Positions 22,659-33,600 of a DNA stretch of 64,000 nt are shown in pieces. The notes beneath the pieces were generated by a model. It worked only from the letters and a program-made list of their open reading frames with translations, searched no databases and had not been told where the DNA came from. Numbering within the stretch: the stretch's first letter is position 1; every line of letters begins with the position of its first letter. The position numbers and the translations under genes were made by a program. Source of the stretch: Rhynchopus sp. YZ270_cl-10 (lineage: Eukaryota > Euglenozoa > Diplonemea > Diplonemida > Diplonemidae); contig OZ037891.1 of assembly GCA_964035575.1 (NCBI GenBank), forward strand, positions 372,001 through 436,000, in the 5' to 3' direction.

Positions 22659-24650
22659 ATGTTGAAGCAAATGCGTATGTGCAGTACATCTGCTTTGAGG
22701 AGGCACCTTGGTGAGGGGATTCCCACTGAGCTTCCCCCGCCTTATGTCTCAACCACCAACGTCGACCACGTCCCCATGCGCAAGCAGATCCTGAACGCTG
22801 GGGAGAAGGAGCTCGCCCTTCGCAACGCCTTGAGGTACTTCCCTGAGAAGTGGCATGGCGAGCTTGCGCCTGAATTTGCGCATGAATTGAACACCTATGG
22901 GCGCATTTACATGATGCGTTTTAAGCCCACAGAATATGAATTCCGTGCATACAACTCAAAGGACTACCCAGCAAAGGACGCAAAGGCTGCATCCATCATT
23001 ACAATGATCCACAACAACCTTGACCCCGCTGTTGCTCAATTCCCTGAAGAGCTGATCACATACGGAGGCAACGGTGCGACCTTCCAAAACTGGGCGCAGT
23101 ACCGTCTTACCATGAAATACCTTTGCGAGCTTGAGTCGGACCAAACCTTGGTTCTGTACTCTGGCCACCCCCACGGTGTTTTCCCCTCTTCTCCAGACGC
23201 ACCCCGGTTGGTCATCTCCAACGGAATGGTCGTTCCGAACTACTCCTCACAGGATGACTATGAAAGGATGAACGCCCTCGGTGTCTCGCAGTATGGACAG
23301 ATGACGGCTGGTTCGTTTATGTACATTGGGCCGCAGGGTATTGTGCATGGTACGACCCTGACGTTGTTGAACGCTGCAAGGAAATACCTTAAGGTCGATT
23401 CTTTGAAGGGAATTAAGTTTATTACGAGTGGTCTTGGGGGGATGAGTGGCGCGCAGCCGAAGGCGAGTACCATTGCGGGGGCGGCAAGCATTGTGGCAGA
23501 GGTCAACCCGATTGCGGCGAGGAAGCGTTTTGAGCAGGGGTGGTGCACGCACATCACCGAGGATGCGAAGGAGGCGGTCGAGCTGATGGAGGGGGCAGCG
23601 CAGAAGGGGGAGTCGATTGCGGTGGGGTACATCGGGAACATTGTTGACCTGCTTGAAAAGGTCGATGAGCTTGGTGTCGAAGTGCACCTTGGATCTGACC
23701 AGACCTCTCTCCACAACCCCTGGGCAGGTGGCTACTACCCAGTGGGCACTCCCTTCGAAGACTCCAAGGTCATGATGGCAAAGGAACCAGAACAGTTCAA
23801 GGCCAACGTCAAGGCCTCCCTGAGACGCCACGCAGACGTCGTCAACCGTCTCTGCAAGAAGGGGATGTACTTCTGGGACTACGGCAACGCCTTCCTTCTC
23901 GAGGCAAGCCGTGCCGGTGCAGACATCATGAAGCCCGACGGCAGCGGCTTCATCTACCCCTCCTACGTGGAGGACATCATGGGGCCAATGTGTTTCGACT
24001 ACGGCTTTGGACCCTACCGTTGGGTCTGCACCTCATGCGACCAGGAGGACCTGCAGCTGACAGACAACCTCGCAATCGAGGTGATTGAAGAGCAGATGAA
24101 GGAGAGCCCCCCGGAGATTCAGCAGCAGATGAACGACAACATTGTGTGGATTAAGGGGGCCATGGAGAACAAGCTGGTGGTGGGGAGCCAGGCGCGGATT
24201 CTGTACGCAGACAGTGTGGGGAGGAGGAGGCTGGCGGCCGCCTTCAACAAGGCGGTGCGGGACGGACGGTTGAAGGCCCCCGTCGTGCTGGGACGTGACC
24301 ACCACGATGTGTCGGGGACCGACTCTCCGTACAGAGAGACTGCCAACATCCGTGACGGATCGATGTTCTGTGCAGACATGGCGGTGCAGAACTTCGTGGG
24401 AGATGCCTTCCGTGGTGCGACCTGGGTGTCCCTGCACAACGGTGGCGGTGTTGGCTGGGGTGAGGTCATCAACGGCGGCTTCGGGCTTGTCCTCGACGGA
24501 AGCGCTGACGCAGACAGACACCTCGAGTCGATGCTCTTCTGGGACGTCAACAACGGCATTGCCCGCCGTGCCTGGGCAAGGAACGAAGGAGCTGAATTCG
24601 CTGCCAAGCGCGCGATGACGGAGAACCCAAAGCTGACCATCACGGTATGA
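22659..24650 (+). CDS. hutU: Urocanate hydratase (urocanase)
   Basis: Intronless, 663 residues from ATG 22659. The enzyme (EC 4.2.1.49) hydrates urocanate to 4-imidazolone-5-propanoate, the second step of histidine degradation, using NAD+ as an electrophile. Family hallmarks are continuous: TYGGNGATFQNW, YSGHPHGVFPS, GLGGMSGAQPKA near residue 257, DYGNAFLLEASRAGA near 405 and HNGGGVGWGEVINGGFG near 590. Length matches the long eukaryotic and trypanosomatid form. The start is the first ATG after a strong acceptor-like tract (TTCTTCCAG, AG at 22628-22629), 30 nt upstream; in-frame ATGs at 22671 and 22677 are alternatives. The N-terminus shows no clear targeting peptide. No other histidine-catabolism gene is in the window. 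Confidence 0.97.
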   Translation: MLKQMRMCSTSALRRHLGEGIPTELPPPYVSTTNVDHVPMRKQILNAGEKELALRNALRYFPEKWHGELAPEFAHELNTYGRIYMMRFKPTEYEFRAYNSKDYPAKDAKAASIITMIHNNLDPAVAQFPEELITYGGNGATFQNWAQYRLTMKYLCELESDQTLVLYSGHPHGVFPSSPDAPRLVISNGMVVPNYSSQDDYERMNALGVSQYGQMTAGSFMYIGPQGIVHGTTLTLLNAARKYLKVDSLKGIKFITSGLGGMSGAQPKASTIAGAASIVAEVNPIAARKRFEQGWCTHITEDAKEAVELMEGAAQKGESIAVGYIGNIVDLLEKVDELGVEVHLGSDQTSLHNPWAGGYYPVGTPFEDSKVMMAKEPEQFKANVKASLRRHADVVNRLCKKGMYFWDYGNAFLLEASRAGADIMKPDGSGFIYPSYVEDIMGPMCFDYGFGPYRWVCTSCDQEDLQLTDNLAIEVIEEQMKESPPEIQQQMNDNIVWIKGAMENKLVVGSQARILYADSVGRRRLAAAFNKAVRDGRLKAPVVLGRDHHDVSGTDSPYRETANIRDGSMFCADMAVQNFVGDAFRGATWVSLHNGGGVGWGEVINGGFGLVLDGSADADRHLESMLFWDVNNGIARRAWARNEGAEFAAKRAMTENPKLTITV

Positions 24651-24947
24651 CAACTTTTTAAAAAGGGGAGGTCTTTTTTGTGTTTTGGTAACTTTTTGAG
24701 ATATTAAAATCTCGGAGAGAGTTTGGAAGAAAAGAAACAGCTCTGTGTAAGCAGGGTGTCCTAATGTTTGTTCTTCTATGTGACCTATACCCTGTTGGGT
24801 TGTGTTGGGTCCAGAACCTACTTTGATGGTTTTTTGATAACAGCAGCATAGAAAAATATGTCTTTTTGATATTGTCGCCTTGAGAGGTAGAGAAAATGTC
24901 TCAAGATCTTAAGCTCTACACACAATGGGACATTGTGTATGGGCATA

Positions 24948-25110
24948 ATTCCGAAGGCTAGGGAATAACCCACACCTGCTAGCAAAGCCATACACACGAT
25001 GTTCCAGTCTTTGGAACAACCTACATTTGCTTTCAAACAACACACACTATATTCCGAATACTAGGGAATAACCCACACCTAATATCAAATACATACACAC
25101 CACTGGGTAA
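24948..25110 (+). repeat. Two tandem ~100-bp units
   Basis: Units at 24948 and 25049 share TAGGGAATAACCCACACCT and ATACACAC with similar spacing. Confidence 0.75.
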
Positions 25111-25888
25111 TGTTGGGTAATGTTCCTGTCTGAGGAGAATTGCTGATACAATGGTCCAAAATGATTTGGTAAATAAGTTTGGCGTATTTGGGCATTTTAA
25201 GGGTAGTTACGCGGTTTCTTTTGGACTCCAAACATATGGAGTACTGTAACTGCTTTCAAACATACACACACACAGCTTCCGAACCACGCCAACGATGCTG
25301 TTGTGAAGGCAGCCTTCGCATGAAGAGCAGAGAGGTGGAACCATGTTTCTTGTTCTGCTTGATTTAAAAAAAACAACAACAACAACATTCACGTGAAGAC
25401 ACATACTATTCCCTGTTTTGCCTACACAACGTTCACTTTTCAAAAAAAAAGATCAACAAAAACAAAAAATACAAAAATACAAAAAACCCCCACCCTCCAC
25501 CCTCTCAAAGATTTGAGGATAAACACTTTGCTGTATTGCCTGCATAAGAGATTTGTCGATACAGAAAAAAAAATAAACAAAGAAGAGCGGGGTTTTGCAT
25601 AGGAGCAATCGTGTGATCTGTTCATCTTTATTTTCTCTTTTTTCCCATATATTTTTCGCTCTTCCAACAATCCACAAAAAAACTCCCCCCCAATTGTGTT
25701 GTTCTTTTTTCAACGTGCCCTTTTCTCAGCTGTTTTTTTTCCTTCTACTTTTTTTTGTGTGTTTTTGGCGTTGTTGTGTTCTCCCGTCAAAACACATTGC
25801 ATAAAACGATTGGACAAAATACCAAAAAGATGTCCACGTGCGACATTCACATTTTTCTGATGTAAACCACGAAATGGATTGTAGGACT

Positions 25889-25990
25889 GCATGGTTTGGG
25901 TGTCCACCCCCGGTAGGTCATATACCAAAGGTACACTGTTCACGAGAAGGATGTGTATTTCAACTCTACTTTCATTATTTTTTTTTTCTC
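25889..25990 (+). repeat. Family C repeat, copy 2
   Basis: TGGTTTGGGTGTCCACCC, CGGTAGGTCATATACCAAAG, GTACACTGTTCACGAGAAGG and GTGTATTTCAACTC, then a T-rich tail. Confidence 0.75.
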
Positions 25991-26194
25991 CTCAATGTCT
26001 CGCCTTTTTTTATCTTCCATTACTGTATGCCCCCCCTCACTATTTTCATTTTTTTTCCCCTTCACATTGTCTTATTTGGTACAACCCTCTGGAAGAAAAA
26101 ATCGGTGGTTGCTATCCAGTGATAATAGTCTAAAAAACAATTTTCCAAACAAAACTTTTTTTTTGGTACAAACCCCCTCATGCTTTGCTGTTAT

Positions 26195-29180
26195 CACGGA
26201 TGCTGCCAGATCTGGCCAGATCTCCAGATCTGGGCCGCCCAGATCTGGCCAGATCTGGAAAAATTTTTTTTTTTTTTGAAAAAAAAATTTTCCCAGACGT
26301 CCCAGATCTGGCCAGATCTGGCCAGATCTGGCCAAATCTGGGAGATCTGGGACGTCTGGGAAAATTTTTTTTTCCAGGTACCCCAATGACATAACGAAGT
26401 ATCGCTTGAAGTACCGTTCAATATACGTTGCTCGTGTGTGCAAGTTACGAAGTAGGACACACAAGGTATATCAAACGATAAATCAATCAGATAAACGTTA
26501 CATCATCGGAAAATTGTTGGCACCGCCGCCCTGTCTTCGTATTTATTACGTCGACAGGCCAAACAGCGTTGGGCTCAGAAGAAGCAGTGCAAAACACTGG
26601 GGATCAACATGAGAACCAACTCCCAACAACACAGGCTACCGAAGTAGCAGGTGGGGTGTTGCGGGTGTTTGGGGTGAAAGAAAATCGATTTTGGTAAGTT
26701 CCAGCAGAAAATTCTTAAGTTTGCACAATTGAGAAGGGTGTTACCACTGCCTAATATTATTCGTACATGTGAACCGGTAAGGTCGAGAAGGGTGGACACG
26801 GCATACAAGTACAAGTACAAGTAAGACGTACCTTCTACAAAGGCTGAATTCGCAATTCTTAAGGGATTGAATTCAGCCCCCACGTGGTGTTTTTGAGAAA
26901 ATCATTCCATGGTATACAGCTAATGGTTCCCGAAGAATGATTCGCCCCTCCTCGTTCATGCAAACTTAAGAAAATTCTGAAGTAACTACAACCTGGCGTG
27001 CGGGTACAGATGCATTGCTTTGTTCTTTCCTCAAAGTCATGTGTGATCTCTCGGGTCTGTACTAAAGTCAGTGTTTAGATAAGCATCCACTTGACTCGTT
27101 CTAACAACCGTTGAAATCTAGAACAAAACAATACACTGCCCCTTCTCACACCAAGCCGCCATGCTTCAAGAGCATGCCCTGGGCAAAAATTACTCTGACA
27201 AAAATTGGTTTTCTGGGGGAACGCAATATTTTCTTGTGCCTAGTCCTCCGCAAGCAGAGGACAGACTTTCCGGATCCCGAAGTCGAATTTCTTGCACTAG
27301 CTATGCTCCCTGGATTAAATGGCTATAGCAGTGACTGACTAAGAGTTTCATAATAATTAGGGTGGTCTATGGGGTGGGTTAATGGAAAAGTTGGTATATA
27401 AACCCGACTTTTACGATCGCCACCTGGTTTTCAAATAATTGCACCAGCTCTTCCATCGGCACTGCTTCGCTGTCACGATGAAGGGTCGTCGGTTCGGGTA
27501 CCTGTTAAGAGAAATTGAATGTAAAAGTAGAGACTACAACAAAAAAACAAACAAACAAACAAGAAGCCGCCCCGTACCCCTTAAACGTAAAAGTGACATT
27601 TTTGTTGACAAAAAAAAAAAAATAGCTAAAAAATAGCGGACATGTCGAAAAGGGAGAAAACCGGGGGGTTAAAAACATACCTTGCACTCGGCCCACTCTC
27701 CAGGTACAAAGAACATCACTGCACGACAAACCCACTACTACGATAGAAAATATCTATTTTTTACCGAACAGAAAGGTCGTTTTATTGATGAGTGTTTTCT
27801 GAGTGCACACTCAGTGGGGACAAAATGCAACACTTACCGAAAAAATTCTCCAATCGGACAAAAACCTTTCTAAACACCCAAAAAAAACACCTCAGTCCAC
27901 ATCCGCTGGGGTCGCGAGATGGAAATATATGGTTTTACAGCTTTTGGGGGGTCTAGCGTGGGTCCCAGATGCATTTTGCAACGGGTCTGTGTGTGTGTGT
28001 GTGTGTGCCTCAACCGCTTCACAGTACCCTTTTTTGTAACTGAAAACGACGCATCCTGTACCTAAGTGCACTGAAGCCTTGCTTGCGTCCTCCTTCGTGG
28101 TTTTGGGCGTTCGCATGCGAGAATCATTATCGCATTCGCACATGTAATTCTCGCATCACGGAGAGGATTTTAGCGTTACGTGACCACAAAAAAAGTGCAC
28201 AAAATTAGTTTGGTCAAAAATCACCTTGCACTTGTGAAGGCATTGCTAAGGAAATGTGAAATATGCGTGTTTTGGTACACAAAAGTGCGTTTTGGGTGGT
28301 TCTGAAGGGTCAAAACACCAAAAAAATGCGTTTTTTTGCATTTTTGGTCACCCAAGGACCCACTATTTTGGTTGATATTTTTTTTTTCCCTTTGCGAAAA
28401 AGTACCCAAAAAGCACGGCTATAAAAACGCTAAGGAAAAATCGATATTCATTTTTTGGGCAGAGAAGTGCGTTTTAGGCGCCCACAGATGGTCAAAACAT
28501 CAAAATTTTTGTGTTTTTGGCATCTTTGGACACCCAAGGACCCACTATCAGGGGTGAATTTTTTTTGCCTGAGATTTGCCTTTGCCAAAAATCGAAAAAA
28601 AAATTATGAAGGAAATTGCTAAGAAAAAGTCGAAATTGTGGGCCCCTGTAGTGCATATGGCGGTACCCAGATCGTCAAAACACCCGACTCTTGCGTTTTT
28701 TTGCACTTTTTGGTGCACAAAAACCCTACTCAGGGGTCAAAATTTTCCCGGGAAAAAAAAATTTTTTTTCGAGATTTTTCAAAAATCGACTTGTCTTTGG
28801 TAAAAACCACGAAATTTCGGGTGCGCGAAACCACGTTTTAGACCCCCACAGATGCTCAAAAGTGTCAAATTTTGCTTTTAACGGCCTCAAATCGTCGAAA
28901 TTAGCCCTATATAGGGGCGAAAAAAAAAAATTCGAGAGTCCCTTTCCCTGGGAGACAATAGCCAGAAATCTGAGAAAAAAAAAAAAATGGCCAGATTTCC
29001 AGATCTGGCCAGATCTGGCCAGATCTGGGGGTTTTTTTTTTTTTTTGAAAAAAAAAATTTCCCAGATTCCCAGATCTGGCCAGATCTGGCCAGATCTGGA
29101 AACAAGATCTCCACATCTGGAAAACGAGCCAGATCTGGGAAATTGGCCCCCAAATCTGGCCAGATCTGGCAGCATCCGTG
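26195..29180. mobile_element. 3-kb TIR transposon with AGATCT-repeat arms
   Basis: Left end CACGGATGCTGCCAGATCT (from 26195) and right end AGATCTGGCAGCATCCGTG (to 29180) are inverted copies, flanked by the 6-bp direct repeat TGTTAT at 26189-26194 and 29181-29186. Each arm (26195-26377 and 28987-29180) is about 185 bp and made of repeated palindromic CCAGATCTGG modules in two blocks around a T-run/A-run centre. The 2.6-kb interior has no transposase or any credible coding frame, so it is non-autonomous. Four diverged repeats occupy 28260-28925. I cannot assign a superfamily: 6-bp duplications are unusual for common TIR elements. Confidence 0.85.
28260..28925 (+). repeat. Four diverged ~150-bp repeats inside the transposon
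   Basis: Units near 28280, 28465, 28640 and 28825 each contain a GTTTTRGGY- or GGGCCCC-type start, a TGGTCAAAAC-like block, a T-rich middle and ACCCACTAT- or ACCCTACTC-type ends with AGGGGT in later units. They sit just inside the right arm. Confidence 0.6.
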
Positions 29181-29780
29181 TGTTATATGATGCAGGACTG
29201 AAAAAAAGAATACGTGGTGTGGCGCACCAGACGATTTAAACCCCTTTTGGGTCATTCTTAGGCCATTCTTGGGACATCCAAAACCGCAAAATGCGTCACA
29301 CCAATACAGTTTTTTTTTCTGACAAAAAATGTCATGAAAATGAATGTACCATGAATGAGAGCAAAAAAAAGGGGAGGGAAGATAACCTCTTTCAGTTCCC
29401 TTTTTTGCCCTCCTCCAAAAAAAAGTGAAGACTCTCTGGATGACAGCTACACTAAAACTGAACAGATATTGCAAAAATAAAAAGTTAGTAAAATGATTGA
29501 CATTTATTCCCTCCCTTTTGACCGAAGCGAGCTGTGGCTTAGGTTTTTCCAGCCCACCTTTCTCGTTTTAAAACAAAAAATGTGTGTGTGTGCGTCCCCT
29601 AGTAAGGTGGTTGGTATTTACTAACACACTGTGCTTGCAGGCTCCGTCTCTAACACCTCCCTACTTTCAGATAGTTTTCCTTTTTTTTTTTTCTTTCTTT
29701 TTTCCTTTTCCCTCTTCGGTGCCTGCGTCCCAGAGGCGTTTTGTGCACATATCAAATCCACTCTTTTTTGAAAACCAAGT

Positions 29781-29860
29781 ATTAGTGTAGACACCCGAGC
29801 TCCACTATACTCCGTCTATGTGATGCGGGAGTCACTCCATGCAATCGTCATAGTTACTCG
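29781..29860 (+). repeat. Family E repeat, full copy
   Basis: ATTAGTGTAGACACCCGAG, CTCCACTATACTCCGTC, TGATGCGGGAGTCACTCCAT and GCAATCGTCAT; all four blocks recur in order at 42477-42556. Confidence 0.8.
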
Positions 29861-30109
29861 GGGGGAGGAAAGAAAGTTTGTCTCTATGTAAAACCTCTCT
29901 CCTTATTGGAGAGACGTTGTGCATCGGATTTTGCCAAAAAAAGAAAAATAGAAAACTGAAAAAAGATAGTGAGGCCAGAGAACGTTGCTTTGCTTTTGGG
30001 GGAAAGCTGCAGGATTTATTTATTCCTTTTTATAAATAAAAGGATAGTGTTGGGAAGAAGGAAGGGGATTTGTTGAGGGCTTGCACATTTTATGTGAGTT
30101 TTTTTTAAG

Positions 30110-30172
30110 TGATCAAGGTGACTAAGTACGAGAGGCTTAGTCATTTTTGTCTTATAAACTTTTCTTTTATTT
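30110..30172 (+). repeat. Family A repeat
   Basis: GATCAAGGTGACTAAGTACG then AGAGGCTTAGTCATTTTTG and TTATAAACTTTTC. The two arms can pair (GACTAAG with CTTAGTC), so the transcript could form a hairpin. Confidence 0.85.
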
Positions 30173-30677
30173 TGACACACCCAATACCATTCTGTCTTTC
30201 TCTGTTTTCCCCTCTTTGAACAGAACCAAATAACGAAAAGAAAAGGGTGGGGGCGGGTCAACATTTGGAGAGATCCGATACTCCAACAAAAAAAAGGGGG
30301 TTTTCATAAAAATTGCTCCCCAAGGGTTCAGGATGACTGACGTCTATACCTTCCGTAGTACAAAAAAGGCTTCGGCCAACATTGAGGACAGACCCTAGGT
30401 TCCCCAAGCGGGTCCTTAGGCGATTGTTGACACAACAAAAAAAGTACATCATTTTCCACCCCCTCCCTTCCTCTCTCCCTCTCTCCCTCCTTTCAACTCC
30501 ACCATCTCCCCCCTATAAACAAACGCTACCTCTAAAACTTCAACCACCCACAGAGTATTTGTTTTTTTTTTCCCCGCGATTTTCAGGGGTGAACTGTCCA
30601 TCCAAGGAGGTGCCCTGCATCAATTTTGTTTTTTTCCTCCATTTTTTCCTTCTTTTTGTATCTTCCTTTTGTAGAAA

Positions 30678-33600
30678 ATGGACCCACCTATAATCCCCAT
30701 CATTTCCGCTGTTCGTCCTGGAACTGCAGAGGATGGACGGAACGCGATGGAGGCTGTACGGTCTGCTTCTAATGGTACTGAGGCTTTAACGGCTGTAGAG
30801 GCAGCAGCGGGGTTGTTAAGGGAAGGGGGAGTGGGGGTACTCGATTTAGACGTGGCGGTGTTGGTGGAGTCTGTACAGCGGTATGGGGAGGAGGACGCAT
30901 TTTGCGCAGGAATTGCTGGGGTAATGGAGGAAATTTCGAAGGGACTGCTTCATATTCGACCCTCTCCCGCAACCGAGGGTATCCTGGCACAACGAAAACT
31001 CGATATTTTAAAGCTTGCGACAGAGGTTTTGTCTGCTTCCACCACAGCGAAACGGAGTGATATATGCGAGAAAAGCCTTGCAGTCTGCTGTACCCACCTT
31101 CAAGATGTTTCCCTTCAGGCAGATATTTTCTCGCAAAGTAGTCTAGCAAAAACGCTGTCTTGCACCTTCATTATCCACAACGTAGTAGAACACATCAAGC
31201 TGCTTTCATTTATAGTCGACGAAACGGCACTGCAAATAATTCTATTGTCTCCCCTATACCGGCAGGTCTGTGAGGTTTACATTGGCACTCCATTACCTCC
31301 GAGGACAGTATTGTTTATGATGATATTTTTTGAAAATGTTTTTGTTCTGGCAGCAGGGGGGGAGGTGGAGGTGGAGGTGGCTGGAGTGGTCGCATTTCTC
31401 CTAAAACACCTTGATGTCATCGACGAAAGCACGGGGCTGTTATTTTCACTAAAAATTCTGCTCGCAATCTGCAAATCAGACCTTGCAGCGAGGCTTCCAC
31501 CCGAATCGCTGTCTCCTATTTATGATGCAGTTCACAACCTCTCATGTAGTACCCCAAATGAAGCAGTTAAACTCCACCTTATCGCTGTGCTTTTAAACAA
31601 ATTTACTTTGTTCCATGCAAAAACTTCATTTGAAACAATTTTGAAAAAAATTGTATCATTGTTCCCTCTCAAAGAAGATGAAGATCTCTTTATTATTCAT
31701 GCTCTGCAAGATATTTGCACCTATTCCTCAGCTTTTCAAGGATTTTCGAAGAATGATGAAATATTTTCTTGGTTAAAATCAAAGCTCGATGAGGTCCAAG
31801 GGATTACTCATCAGAACACAATTTCAACGGAGGAAGAGGAGGATCCGATACTGCGAAGAAGCACCTCGGTTGTTCAGGTTATATCAGGGTGTTTGCAATG
31901 CAGACGCCCGAATGGATCTGGGGAGGAGCAAGAGCTTGCGATGCGTCTAGCAGAGAATGGGCTTCTCGAGGCAGTTCTTTTGGCAACAGTGGATCTGAAA
32001 ACGAAGTTGATTTGTGTGAAAAGCTTTGTACAAAACAGTTTTGATGCTCGCGTTGTTTTTGTAAACAGCAGTACCGGGTTGTCTCTCCTCCTGGATATCC
32101 TACAAGACACCCAGGATCTGACAGCGACCACTCACCTCAAGCGACTCTGCCTCAACATTGTAGCCCTCATTCATAAACAGCTCTGTACAAAATCGCATAC
32201 CGCGATCTGCGCGGAAATGACAACCGCAGCGATCTCCATTGCCAGTCAACTCCATTCTGACAAAAATATGAATACCGAATCCCTTACGCTCCTTCACCAC
32301 CTAAGAGCCGCTGTATCGTGCACCGTGAAGGTTGGGGCGGTGGCAGGGGGGGTATTGTCTACGTTGCCGCAGAGCAGCCCTGGGATCTGCAATGTCTTGG
32401 AGATGAGGGGAGGCGATGCTGGCTACGATATGGACACAGTGCAGAATGTGGCGAATGTGCTAGGGGTGGTGTCGGGGCTGCTCGCTGGCTGCACCGATGA
32501 TGTGCAGAGGGGGGCGTTGTTCCGCACTGTCCTGAACGACGTTGTCGCGAATATGAATGTCCTCACGGACCTGCCGGAGTATGCCTCATACGCAGAAGAA
32601 GCGCTCCCATGCTATGGCGCGTATCTTGAGTTTTTGCATGAAATGGTGGAGCTTCATTCACGTGACACAACGTTCACACCGCCTCCACTGTTATACAGTG
32701 TGTTCACCCCTTTTAAGCAGTTCTTAGAAAGAGAAGGCAGTCAACTCCCCTCTGTCGGCTGTGCGCTTGGCGTAATCACCTTCATGGCGACTCATTGCAA
32801 AGAGGAGAACCTCGTTTTGACCGAAGAAACTGCGCACCTTGCAGCACACTGCATCACCTCTCTTGGGGTGAGTGCGTATCCCGGAGCGATTCTCTGTTTG
32901 AAAAAATTTCCGCGAACCCTGATCTTTCAGTTTTCGAAACACAACGGATTCGCTCATTGTGTTGCCACTATGAAAACCTGTGAAGAGGCGAACTCCGCAC
33001 AACGTATCGCTTTAGAGCTTCTTTCTGTGTTGTACGAAGTCGATGAGACGCTGCTTCAGGAGACGGGGGTTTTGGTGGAAGGGCAGGCATCGGTACTGTT
33101 TGAATCTCTTCTTGATTTGATGGGGGTCAGCGAGCTGCTGCTTCGCTTCGATTCTGCTGCAACAACACAAGAGGGGAGTATGCGGAGGACCCTCGATGCT
33201 TGGACGGTCATGGCAAGTTTTGCTGCTACCTCTGAGCGGGTTGTTCTGGCCCTTGCAAACCGTTCTGTGTTGTCATCATTGGTCAGCTTCGTCTCCACCA
33301 GAAATGCTGCCGAACGCATCACCCTCCCTGCACCCTTTCTTTACGTCCTGGCAGATCTTGTCCGTTGCGATCCAACCGCCTTGGATTGGCTCCACAAAGC
33401 GCACCCAGGGTTCCTCCCCGCCCTCCTCGCGCTTTCCCCCGCAAAGAACGACACCACCCCACTCTCCGAGGTGTTCCACGGCATAGCGTACCTCGCTGCA
33501 GTGTGTGTTCTGAAGGACTGCCATATAGAGGACTGTATTGATCAGAACCTTGATGTGTTGATGCAAAGGGTGGGATCTCAGGTTCGGTGGTCGAGTGGGA

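Larger units (their letters stand above)
24651..26194. other. Intergenic, tandem duplication and family C
   Basis: No gene. It holds a tandem duplication at 24948-25110, a family C copy at 25889-25990, and A- and T-rich runs up to the transposon boundary. Confidence 0.6.
29187..30677. other. Intergenic with families A and E
   Basis: No gene. It holds a weak family A relative at 29521, a GCCTGCGTCCCAGAGGCG repeat at about 29721, a full family E copy at 29781-29860, a family A copy at 30110-30172, and pyrimidine-rich DNA ending in AG at 30673-30674. Confidence 0.6.

Noticed and set aside
28907-29474. Minus frames rich in PDLARSGQIW
   Set aside because: These are translations of the AGATCT palindrome array, not proteins.
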